This document shows, one piece after another, positions 25,783 to 35,573 of a stretch of 64,000 bases of DNA (within the stretch, counting starts at the first letter, position 1; every line of letters starts with the position of its first letter). Below the pieces are notes generated by a model. That model was not told the DNA's origin. It saw nothing but the letters and a program-made list of their open reading frames with translations, and did not search any database. Both the position numbers and the translations under genes were made by a program. Source of the DNA: Dermanyssus gallinae (taxonomy: Eukaryota; Arthropoda; Arachnida; Mesostigmata; Dermanyssidae); assembly GCA_003439945.1 (NCBI GenBank), contig QVRM01002145.1, positions 310,001 to 374,000 on the forward strand. The letters run 5' to 3'.

Positions 25783-27429
25783 TTTCACAGCTATCCACAC
25801 TGTTTTGCAAAGATGATTCCAGTGTATCAGGATATACGATGGCATTTTGAACATAAACTTAGAGGTACTTGACGCTAAACAACAAATACATTGAATGTGC
25901 GGTAGACTTTCATGCGCTGTTTGCTCGAAAAACTTTCATGGGGTGTAGAAGCACATCTAGCTAAATCAAGAATACTGCTGAATGTAATACAAGAAAGTTT
26001 TTTGAGACGCCTTTGTTAAAGTTCTTCCATGACGTACCGGGCGATGTTATTCCTACTGTTCACTTTCTATTTTTTTTATGTGACATTTACATGTAACTGT
26101 CTGTCTGAGTCAGTATTTACTGTCAATCTGAGTATATGACTGATTACTCACCACTGTACAATTCACCGCTTTGTGTGACAATAAAGGTGCTGTAATGTTA
26201 TCGTAGGATATCTTATATGTAAACTTCTGACAACTACACAGCACGCGTGCATAAGCTAGAATGGCGGTTTGAGTGAGTTCTGTAATCCAATAGATAATGA
26301 TTTAAATTATTTCAATTTGTATGAGGCAGAACATAGTGGTTGCGTACAAGAAAGTGATATATAATTACAAACAAATAAAATACCAGGCAAACTTAGAGAT
26401 ATTAAATTAGTATTGTTGCAACAGTTGCTAATGAATTTATTGGTTGATCCTTTCATTCTTTGCCGCCTTTTTAAAGTAGCATGGCCGATATTTGATAAGT
26501 AGGAACACATAATATGCATGTATTGATAGGAATTGAATGTGAATTGTTAGACAAAAAGTTTTTTCATTTCCTGTACATTTTTCTAAAAAAAGCAATTTCT
26601 CACCCTAGCTTTTTCTAACCAGTTTGCTAAAATGTAGGTACACGCGGAGAAACATATTGAGTGATGCGTAATCTGAATCTAACTGAATAACTGAATCTAC
26701 AGATCTAGAAACACTTAAACCATAACACAATTTACACTTAAAAGCATTGTATAACATAATTTAAAACAATATGTGCTTCGGTTATTTTTGGTAAAAATGT
26801 TTGTCGTTAGGATATTGATCAAAACGGTAACGTCGTGTTGGCGGAGTCCAGAAACGCCCACAGTACAGTCTGGGACATCTACGATAGAGCTATGTTGATT
26901 TTGCATGTTTGATTTTCACTAATAATTTCTAGTTGACCTATTAATATCACAACAAGGCAATATTTTACACAGATTGATACCACAACTTGTTAACGGACTC
27001 GAAAACGTTTCCAAACGGGCCGATACCAAGCTGTGCACTCACTAGGCTCGCTTCAAACAATACAAGCAATTTGTCTGCATGTCTACAGCTTACATGATGA
27101 TTGTAGTGCTTTACATGAGATATGTTTCTACTACTAAATTACGATGCAACCAGATGTACGCATGCTTAGTTATATCGCTATGCGGCACGCTTTGAAGTTG
27201 GGTGAAGGCCATTAGTACGTGCTCCGATTCGCTTCGTAACTAAAATAACTTTTAGCTCTAGAAGGAGGAGCCTCCCGCACGAGCGAATTGAATGCTCGAT
27301 CTGCTGTGACGGCGTGCCGTTGCGTCTCCGCCATTCATCTCTACCAGACGGGCGGAGCAAAAGCTCAACGCAGGTCTCTGTCGGCACTAGCCATTAAGAA
27401 GGCATTGCACGTACGCCGCAGTCCCATAC

Positions 27430-27437
27430 TATAAAAG
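27430..27437 (+). promoter_or_regulatory. TATA box of the ITP/CHH gene
   Basis: TATAAAAG, a near-consensus TATA box, lies 55 bases before the ATG. An initiator-like tcaca begins at 27462, 32 bases from the first T. It is the only strong TATA box I noticed at a sensible distance from the gene's ATG. Many (TA)n tracts make TATA-like strings common here, but this one is not within a TA repeat. Confidence 0.6.
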
Positions 27438-27460
27438 CGAATTCGTCCCATTGACTTGAT

Positions 27461-27487
27461 CTCACATCAAGTCCGTCCGCCGACATG
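27461..27487 (+). other. Exon 1 of the ITP/CHH gene (5'UTR plus ATG only)
   Basis: Short leader from about 31-34 bases below the TATA box to the ATG at 27485-27487; the only coding codon is the initiator Met. The donor gtaagtg begins at 27488, giving a phase-0 intron. The transcription start is inferred from TATA spacing (an Inr-like tcaca begins at 27462) and could be a few bases either way. The call rests on three things coinciding: TATA box, ATG directly against a consensus donor, and an exon 2 whose phase-0 reading gives a proper signal peptide. Confidence 0.75.
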
Positions 27488-30400
27488 GTAAGTGACCACC
27501 ACCACCACCACGTATCTCTCTCTCATCTACCTACCACTCACGAGACAGACAAACAAGACATGGTCATCAACAATCTCTTATTTTCTACATTATATGACTA
27601 CATTACCCGACACCCATGCACGACATTCGCCAAATAAGTTGTCGAAACAGTCGGCCGGCTACCTTCTCCGAGCGTGCAAAGCTTGTCGGAATGCCCCAAC
27701 TTCAAACAAAATCCGTCACGAAAAACCCTAACAAATTAAGAAAGTAGCTTGTATGAAATACTACATTTTTCAATAGGACACGATCGACAGAGTGCACTCA
27801 TTGTCGGCATTTGCACGTGTGCGTATCTGTTGAGGTGCAACCTTTTAATTCCCCCCGAACGCAGCCGCATCTCCTGCAGAGTGAGCGATTGAACCAAACA
27901 ATTCACCTTTGTGGGCGCTTGCCAGCCACATTTGCTTGTCTGACGGTCCAAACGTTTTCAATTTTGCTTACTGGCAACTTTTAACGGCATGTAGTGTCTT
28001 ATGATGATGATGCAACCGATGCAGTTAAATGTCTCATCTACATTATTATATTTATGAATTTGAGTTGACAACCAACCAGCTAGAGTGCCAAACCTCGATT
28101 ACACGCAAGCATTTAGATTAGATCGTATTAACGAAAGAAGCTGGGAAGGGGAGCCTTGTCTTTTCTCTCAGTCTCTGTATATATATATTATCAGTGTTTT
28201 ATGTATATGTTTCCTAATCTTCCATGTTGGCGCCAAAAATAAAGGCGGCATTATTTTGAAAGACTGCGAGAGACGTGGATGGTTTCCTCAAGCATTTTCC
28301 TTCCTTGTTGATTTCTCGCGTCACTCACCGCCTGCCTCCTCCTTCTGACCGCCGTGTCCTGTTATTGTTATCGTTATCATTATTATGAGGATGATGATGA
28401 TTATTATTATTATTATTACAATCACCGTCACTTTCACCATCCTGTACACCATGTGAGCGACGACGAAATCGTCGACGAGCGTCCTGGCGTCCTGGAGGGA
28501 CTCTAGCCGAAAATTCTCTGAACTCTCAACTTGGCCCGACGACATGTGCCGCTGATGTCGCCATAATGTCGGTGTGCTTTCTGTGGTTTGTTGCGTGGTG
28601 GTGCCGCCGCATTGTCGGGGCCGACCGACTTAGGTCAAGCTGCATTTTGCTGCCGTTGTGTGTGTGGCCACTGCGGTGGGCATCGCGCTGCTCGGTGGTT
28701 GCGGTGTCAACGCGCGATCGCTGCACAAGCGTTCGTTCCTGCAGCTCGGCTGTCGGGGCGAGTTCGTTCCGTCGTACTTCGCGCGGCTCGACCGCGTCTG
28801 CGAGGAGTGCTTCCAGATGTATCGCAAGTCGTTCATCCTCGAGTCCTGCAGGTGGGTCGTGGTCACGCACTCTTGTCGGCCTTCACTCTCGTCGTCTCTC
28901 TCTGCCGAAGTTGAGCCTAGAGCCGAACTTGAGCGTTACCTGTCTCTTGTTGCTAGCATGTGTGGGATATATTTGTTCATAAATTAATTACAATTTGTCA
29001 TTTTTCAAATTTTGCTTATTCATTTTCATTTTTCTCTGAACGGGCAAAATTACCGTTCCAGTGTCTTTTTTTTAACTTTTTGGGCTGAACCTCCGAGCCA
29101 AGATTGAACGTCTACGGTGCTGCTTTTCGCATTGTTTCATAGACGGCCCCCTATAAATACCAATGTGCAACGTGTGGGGTTCGAACCCGCGCACCGATTT
29201 GTCTCCTCCGGTCGGGAGGCGCAGGCCAATGCACTACGCCGCCAGGCTCGACACCGTTCCAGTGTCTACAGAACTGTACCTAACTAGTCGGCTAAAATCG
29301 GCTAATGAAACCGTAGTCGTATATATATATATATACATCAGCAAGGTGATCCGGTACCTAGGTGTGGCCTAGCAGCCAGAACGTGAAGCATACTACAAAT
29401 AAAGTAAAGCTTTGTGTGTCAAGTCTTAGCAGAGCGATGTCGAGAACCCGAGTGGAAAGAAAGAAGTGGAAAAGCCAGCCGGCAACAGTGTCAGGCTCCA
29501 CTACGCTATAAGTGGCTCGGTATGCTCATTTGAAAGAAGGTTAAATAAAATTAATTAAACAACGCTGCACAGCAGAACCCCGTCCCCCGCTGGTGAGATA
29601 GTACTGATATAGCATCGGGTTTGCATCATCGGGGTAGACATCTGAATTGTCTCGACAGTGGTCACCATGATCCTGCATAAGGTTATGCATACGCCTAATT
29701 AGGGACTCATCAAATTACTAGACGCTTATTCTGATAAAGTAAACAAGAACACCTTCAAAGAATAGCACCAGGAGAGCAATAGTGAGGGCCAAAAACACTT
29801 TTTAAGTTACTGCCTAGGTAAAATAGATGCAATAAATTAGCAAAACAGAGTGTACTTATAATGAGTGAGATATACACAGGGTGGGTTTAAATGAAAACGT
29901 ACAAAACGACATTGTGGGTATAATTGGAGACTATATTCTAAATGTATTACCAGATGCCTAAGCACAATCACTGTTTCACAAGCCGAAGGGTTTCCAGTTC
30001 CCAGAATTCCTGTAGCTGCGACAAGAGCAAGTTATCCACTATGTCCTTCTTTCGTCGTCCGAAATGAAGCGCTCTTGATTTTTTTAGAGGGAGGTGATAA
30101 CGCATTCTGTCCTGCTTTGTCTCGGGTTTAAAGTGAAAGCAACAATTCTCGTCACCGGTGAATATCCGCTTTAAAAAAGCAGGAGTTTCATGATACGGGA
30201 ACAGACGTTGCTGTGGTAATGCACAATTTTGGGAACTCAACATGTCGTACACAATCGTCCACACTGTTGCTATGATGACATAGCTTTGAAATCAAAATGT
30301 ATACGTACTTAATAAGAAAAACTACTGCAATTGTTTGAGGGTGATATATATATGTTTTAGTGGATTAAATTAAAAGTACGATACGACACTGTGGGTCTAA

Positions 30401-30849
30401 CTGAAATACTACTGTTTCACGAACAGAAGGATTCTCTGTTCCCTGGATTCCTGCGGCTTGGACAAAATCCAGTTCTCGACTGTGTCTTTCTTTGTTCGTC
30501 GTCCGGGTTGAAGCGGCTTCTTTTAAAACATTTTTTAGCGGACTGATATAATCATCCGGCTGAATATTGGCCGGTTAAACCATTTCCGCGGTCAGAAATC
30601 TGATGACATCTCACTGCTCCTCTCTAGTCGTCGATTTTTGCAATGAAAGCGCCATGATGTTCCCACAGGCACTGCCGCGTCAATTGGGCGGAACACACAA
30701 CTGCTCTTTTCTCTTCTCCGTTACGTCAGCGCAACCACGGCGGACACTCAACTCCCGTTCTTAGACTCACTACGCTATCCCAATAGGACCTATTTAAATT
30801 ACAACCAGTTTAGTTGTTACAACGTTTCGCACCTCTTCATTTAACCCAT

Positions 30850-30893
<44 letters not shown>

Positions 30894-31335
30894 GTTAGTT
30901 CACATGATCTAGAATGATTATTTAAGGGCGACTTTTAACAGGCGTCGCTGCGACCCAGTAGCTGACTCTCAAGTGACTAATTTAAGCTGCACAGTCTCTC
31001 CAAAATTGAGTGTAGCGCTTTTTTTTGTTTAAAGTATCAAAAAAGAATACTCCCTTCAATATATGCCCTTCGAGCCCTAGCTCTGCGATGCCAGGCCGCG
31101 TAATAATTTATTACACTTGCCTGAATATTCTAAATATTGTTTTAGTTGTTGGGTAACTTAGGCAATGTACATAAACAATGCCACCTTTATACATATATAT
31201 ATATATTCCGGGGAGAATCGGCATCTCTTGTGTGCATCCGGAATGAGTCGCTCGTCGGTGAACTCATTTTTTCTTATCAGCACAAGTACATATTCGTTGT
31301 ATTGAATGATATTCAATTCGATGAGGATGGCTATA

Positions 31336-31398
<63 letters not shown>

Positions 31399-31578
31399 TA
31401 CACATATATGCATATATACATATATATACCTCGTTACTTACATGATCAAACCTCTCTTTTCAGATCGGACTGCTATCGAAATGAGACGTTTTTGCTGTGT
31501 GCGGATGCGCTGATGCTTCACAAGGAGAAAGAGGTTCTGGAGAGCATGGTTAACCAGCTGTACGGTGGTGCGGTCTAG
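27485..31578 (+). CDS. ITP/CHH-family neurohormone precursor (spliced, 3 exons)
   Basis: Spliced CDS 27485-27487 + 28634-28851 + 31464-31578, 336 nt, 111 residues. Seen in the sequence: the ATG is followed at once by a gtaagtg donor; exon 2 starts after cttag; exon 2 ends ..tgcag before gtgggt; exon 3 follows ttttcag. The joined frame is open to a TAG. Residues 1-28 form a signal peptide (Lys3, then an Ala/Val/Ile/Leu-rich core), residues 29-34 are a short linker ending in Lys-Arg, and residues 35-111 are the hormone. Its cysteines fall at mature positions 7, 23, 26, 39, 43 and 52, the spacing of type-I CHH/ITP peptides, with FARLDRVCEEC matching the family core. Known family role: secreted neurohormones regulating ion and water transport, metabolism or moulting through membrane receptors. 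Asn46-Glu-Thr is a potential N-glycosylation site. The C-terminus ends LYGGAV with no Gly-Lys/Arg amidation signal, so the peptide is probably not amidated. ITP versus CHH naming is uncertain; family membership is not. Confidence 0.9.
27488..28633 (+). other. Intron 1 of the ITP/CHH gene
   Basis: 1,146-bp phase-0 GT-AG intron. It opens gtaagtg followed by a short (CCA)n run. It contains an A/T-rich middle and a short (ATT/GAT)n patch near 28380-28417. I see no conserved coding segment in it. Confidence 0.7.
28634..28851 (+). other. Exon 2: signal peptide, KR site and N-terminal half of hormone
   Basis: 218 nt between the acceptor cttag (ends 28633) and the donor tgcag/gtgggt. It reads from VKLHFAAV through a hydrophobic core to GVNA (likely signal-peptidase site), the linker RSLHKR, and hormone residues 1-39 plus two bases of Arg40. 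An in-frame TAG spans the acceptor (28631-28633), so this reading frame must be entered by splicing. The acceptor has a poor pyrimidine tract, which is the weakest part of the model. Confidence 0.85.
29067..29252 (-). mobile_element. tRNA-derived SINE (family A) in ITP/CHH intron 2
   Basis: 186-bp insertion flanked by a perfect 15-bp direct repeat, accgttccagtgtct, at 29052-29066 and 29253-29267. On the - strand it has an A-box-like tggcggcgtagtgc near the start and a perfect B-box GGTTCGAACC (29178-29187), and it ends in an A-run (T8 on +). This is the layout of a tRNA-derived SINE moved by LINE machinery. A diverged relative is at 47037-47217. Confidence 0.85.
29878..30350 (-). pseudogene. 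Mariner-like element relic (first of a pair)
   Basis: On the - strand 30264-29968 reads FLKRIFTGDENCCFHFKPETKQ, the mariner first-Asp block, followed by family-like sequence that ends ELETLRLVKQ. The + edge gtgggtttaaatgaaaacg resembles the opposite edge of the neighbouring relic (reverse complement of catttaaccc). The N-terminal half and the last catalytic blocks are missing. It lies in ITP/CHH intron 2. Confidence 0.65.
30355..30852 (-). pseudogene. Mariner-like element relic (second of a pair)
   Basis: 30370-30545 parallels 29890-30075: cgacactgtgggt / cgacattgtgggt, actgtttcacgaacagaaggattc / actgtttcacaagccgaaggg, and tcgtcgtccg in both. This is either a second insertion of the same family or a partial duplication. 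The far edge ttcatttaaccc at about 30836-30847 could be a terminal repeat. No open frame remains. Confidence 0.5.
30853..30891. repeat. (TA)n microsatellite in ITP/CHH intron 2
   Basis: About 38 bp directly beside the edge of the second mariner-like relic. Confidence 0.93.
31338..31431. repeat. (TA)n microsatellite just before ITP/CHH exon 3
   Basis: About 90 bp of (TA)n with CA/GC interruptions near its end. It finishes about 30 bp before the exon 3 acceptor, where branch point and pyrimidine tract are expected. Confidence 0.95.
31464..31578 (+). other. Exon 3: C-terminal half of hormone and stop
   Basis: 115 nt after a good acceptor (cctcttttcag). The first base completes the Arg40 codon split in phase 2, then SDCYRNETFLLC supplies Cys43 and Cys52 and a charged helix follows up to LYGGAV and TAG. 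The exon starts only about 30 bases after a long (TA)n tract. I scanned intron 2 by eye for an alternative exon with Cys at the right distance from an AG and found none; this was not exhaustive. Confidence 0.88.
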
Positions 31579-34514
31579 TCTAGCTAGCCAGACAATGGTC
31601 TGACCGATAGTCTGATTGTCTTAATACGAATCAGAGAGAGCAGCAACAAAAACAACGACAACTTCAGTGGGTGGACAGAAGCATAGACGAACGGGAAGAT
31701 TACACAACGTAAACCTGCCAATGGTCGAATGCCGACCAAGATTTGGGCGGGGGATGAAACCGACTAGGCAAGGAATTGTCCAGACGGACGGGCATCCAGA
31801 TCGATAGGCATTCATTTAGTCCAGCAAGACGGAAGAGCGAACGAACGAAAGAACGGCAGTTTTCACATACCCACTAAACGCACCTCCCCCCTTAGGCTTC
31901 ACTCTCTGATGGCCCAGATCTCCATAGAACAGTACTATAGGCCATCAGGAGAAGGGGCGAGTGCCACTCGGATCATTTGGCCGGGGTCATTTACGGGTTT
32001 CCCCAACGTTCGGCGAGACTTGTACTAACACCTGCAAAGCCGCATCATTCGGACTAACGTGATTTTTTAGTGCAGTAGACGGAAATCTTGCTCTCCTGAG
32101 CCTTCCCAAGGTTCGTTTCTCTTTCATTACCTCCGTAGCCATAGCTGCATTTAGCTTCCACCCAGAAATCGTGCCGCACTTGAGCCTTCACATAGGAGTG
32201 AAGTACTACAAGTAGTATACATAGACATCACGCGCGTAATGTACGGTGGTGCGCCAAACTTCCTGCACAGTCTTCCTTTGACGCAATGCGACATACTCGT
32301 AAATTTGCACTTACAACACGCAGAGCAAAACTACAGCCCTTTTTTTATGAAACTAAAACCCCGCTGTTGTCAAGAGTTTGTTAAATCCCCGAGCCTCGAG
32401 ACAGGCGCTCGCATACAGAGATCACGACAGCCGTACCAGTATCAAAGCATTCAGCCCGTGCGTGACGAGTGTACGCTGTGCAATGCGACACAATGACAGC
32501 GACATGTGCAATTAATGCGACAGCCAGTTACAATAAAACAGCAAAATGTTATCATACAACAATAGGTATAATCATTCAGGTGATCCTGGCGACATGACAA
32601 CAACAGCAGCAACAACAACAACAACAACAACAACGACGACAACGACAACTAGAACAATGATCACAAAGAAATACAAGTGAAAAGAGTGGAGATATTATAC
32701 GTAGCCTGTAGGCTAACGACTGTGGACAGACTTGGGTCACTCAAGTGACCTCGTTGTAATAATGTACGTACGATGTTGTACCCTGTGCACATGATACGCG
32801 AACGTAACCGTAGACGGTTTCGTCGTCTATAGTCGTCTAAACGGAAATGCAGACGAAGAGAAACGAAGTATCAAATTTAGATGTTCGGTGCTTCTGGTAT
32901 TGTTGGCTGGCTAGTGCCTGTTGAGCAGCGGCAGAAGTTGCTGACCGCGTTCAAAATTGCACTACAACTACAAAAAGGATTTTGTTTGAGAACAAATTTC
33001 GTTTTACTCTGCTATGACCACTACTACTACTACAACTTTTACTACTACTACTACAAGAACGACTGGACAACTTACATTATTCGGACCATATATCTGTAAA
33101 GCGCATGAGTGGATGTCATGGAAAGACTCAAAATACATACACTTATATAAACATATGAGCCACAAATAAATCGCCAAGTTCTACAAGCTACGCGAATAGT
33201 TGTAGCTTCGTCATAGTGATTACTATATATATATATTTATAAGTCAACAAAAGTCAATAAATAGACTTAGTGCTAATTGTGGCGGAAATAGTGAGACTGT
33301 TGGCCAAGTTTCGAGTAGAAGATACGCACTTAGAGTGTGCACGCACCGTAGAGAAGTACTGTAACACGGTCGTCCATCCGCGTGCAGTTAGCGCCATCTG
33401 GTAGCGGCCTATCGTATGCAAGGTGAAATCGCTACTTTGAAATATTTTGTTTTCTTGGGCTGTCCTGATTGAGTATGTGCTCGGCAATTCCTCCGCCCGG
33501 CCTTGTGGTAGTAGTGCTACCTTGTATATATATATATACCCATTTTGTAATTTCTGACAATCCTGGGTGGGTCCGGAAAAGCGCAAAACTGTGCCGTCGT
33601 CTATCTTAAGAAAGCCGGGCCACATTAGAGTTTCCTTCGACTTAATCACTGTGCGAATAGTCACCTGTGCGTGCGACCTGTGAGTCACCTAGGTGATATG
33701 TCGGCGGGTTTCTGAAAATGAGGAAATTGTTCCAATCATATATCTTCGCCCACTTCAGTAGTTTTCCCAGACGGCTTTTCACAAACACTCCCCATCTGCT
33801 CGGGAAGGCGGAGTGCATCAAGTGCAGTACGACTTGCGCATCAGACCAGCTATAGATTTGTTAGGATCTACATGCTAGGATACCGATTTGGCTGCTCACG
33901 TACTTTGGTCACACAATGAACCGCTAACGCCGCTGCTTCCAGCTTCTTCTTTGGGGTCATTAAATTCTTGGTTGCTGGAGGGGCACTAGTTTAGAGACAC
34001 AATCGCGACGTGCGCCCTGTCGCTATTGTCGGCAAATACGTCAAATTCGAAGTGAACACCCTATTAAAATCGCCCAGATCCTCCGCCCTTGCTAACCATT
34101 TTCGCACCTTCTGCCGCAACTTAGCTAAAGTGTGCCGTCATTAGGCCTTACCTCAGTCCTACATGCTAAGCGGCTCATGCCGGGCACCACAAGACTGTGT
34201 GTTCAGGCGTATCCTGGTTTCTCTTTGGAAGCACTTGCAGAATGGCGATGTAGGTTCCCCATTCTGAATAAATAAACTTAAAAGTCCCCGTATTCAATTA
34301 CCCTCAGTCACGTAGAATATCCGCTTGCCACTTGGCCGGTCCACCCAGGCCCTGATATCCTTCTTGCCCTTCTAGCTTCCCCGCACAGCCCATAGACGTT
34401 CGACCTGATCAAAGCTACTTCGTATTGCCTTCAGTGTCTCAGCAGTGACATAGTTGATGTGAGTGACGCTCGCCAGACTTCTGACCAGCATCACGCCTAG
34501 CTACTACACGCGTA
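31579..34514. other. 3' flank of the ITP/CHH gene; no further gene
   Basis: Probable 3'UTR at the left, a (CAA)n patch at 32605-32640, a short (TA)n at 33523-33538. 33750-34500 may hold more decayed LINE upstream of the fragment at 34515. Confidence 0.45.
32532..32537 (+). other. Possible polyadenylation signal
   Basis: AATAAA about 950 bases downstream of the ITP/CHH stop codon, the first I noticed on this strand after the gene. The hexamer is common by chance in A/T-rich DNA, so its use is unproven. Confidence 0.2.
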
Positions 34515-35573
34515 CTAAATGTCGTTCTCTATTCCTGCGCGACGACCATCCAGATACAGTGAAATCTCACGGCTTATTTTTGGACCAATAAAAAATACTG
34601 TCTCGCTCTTGTCGGGCCCGAATGAGTGGCTTTTCATCAAACTCAAGATCAGTGCGAGCTCCTCGTTGGTCTTCTCGTCGTTTCCTTCTACGACCAACGT
34701 TAGATTACCGGCATACGCAATGGTTTTTGTATCCTTCGGCAGTTCTCCATCTTGAGCACTCCGTTGTACGAATGGTGGTACCATTGGATAAATTCCGCAA
34801 CGGACCCCTTAGGGTTCCCGCCGACGCTCCTGCTTTCACGCCCACTAATAACTTGTATGGATGGGTCGCGTCCTCTTAGGGTGGATCAGCAAGTCAGAGG
34901 CAAACGCGCAAGCTTTAAGCAGTGTACAATAGAAACCCTTTGGTGGCGTCGGTGTGCCACCTTCTAGTATCGCCTTTTCAAGTGCTTTTGAATCACTCCA
35001 GCATTCTTCAGATCCTGAAGCATGTGTTGTCACGGTCGGTGTCCCTGATGATCAATAATTCAATACAGTGATGGTCGCTAAGATTGACCTCGCCCGCCAG
35101 AACCCTCCAGCCGAAGACTGCTCTCGCCATATCCTCACTGCATATCGTCAGATCGACGTGCAATTCCTATGTAGTGTCGTGCCTCGTATTCGCTGGGGCG
35201 TTGGTTCTTTGCCATCAATCATAATCACCAGATTGTTGGCTGCCACCCAACCGAGTAGCACCTCCTCCCTGTGATCTCTTCGTGCTGATCCCCATACCTC
35301 GAAGGCCGCATTGAAGTTTTCAGTGAGAATGATTCTCTTGGGCGCCGTCGATTCACGGATGAACGCGGTAAGCTTGTCAAGTATTATTCCGACTGCCGTG
35401 TTGTCGATGTTTGAGTTCATATAGCGGGAATGATATATTCTGCCGACCCCAGCTACTTTGGCCCAAACGATGGTGTTACCTTCATTTTGCCTTGCTTTGG
35501 TAATGGAAGTAACTGCAGTGATGCAGGCGTCGGCTTTGTTGTTGTCGACTGTCCAGTTCGGCTCGCTGATCAA
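34515..35573 (-). pseudogene. R1-clade LINE fragment, endonuclease and RT pieces
   Basis: 35573-35148 reads ISEPNWTVDNNKADACITAV, IILTENFNAAFEVWGSARRD (GDFNA motif altered to TENFNA) and LLGWVAANNLVIMIDGKEPT, an R1-clade endonuclease. 34784-34515 reads KTIAYAGNLTLVVEGNDEKTN (YADD changed to YAGN) and DKSETVFFIGP, the RT end. Most of the RT between them is deleted or unrecognisable. Changes at both active sites mean it is inactive. Confidence 0.7.

Larger units (their letters stand above)
24131..27429. other. Upstream region of the ITP/CHH gene; simple repeats
   Basis: Contains GTT-rich sequence (24240-24300), the 39-bp duplication, (CT)n and (GA)n compound tracts, a CpG-containing block at 24700-25000 with a hydrophobic Ile-rich frame of doubtful meaning, and A/T-rich DNA from 25.7 to 27.4 kb. 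Confidence 0.45.
28852..31463 (+). other. Intron 2 of the ITP/CHH gene, loaded with mobile DNA
   Basis: 2,612-bp phase-2 GT-AG intron interrupting the Arg40 codon, the usual split point in ITP/CHH genes. It contains a tRNA-derived SINE (29067-29252), two mariner-like relics in the same orientation (29878-30852), and (TA)n tracts at 30853-30891 and 31338-31431. Confidence 0.8.

Noticed and set aside
28566..28982. 138-codon frame starting at the ATG at 28566
   Set aside because: Different frame from the hormone; Arg/Ser/Cys-rich shadow of exon 2 and intron sequence.
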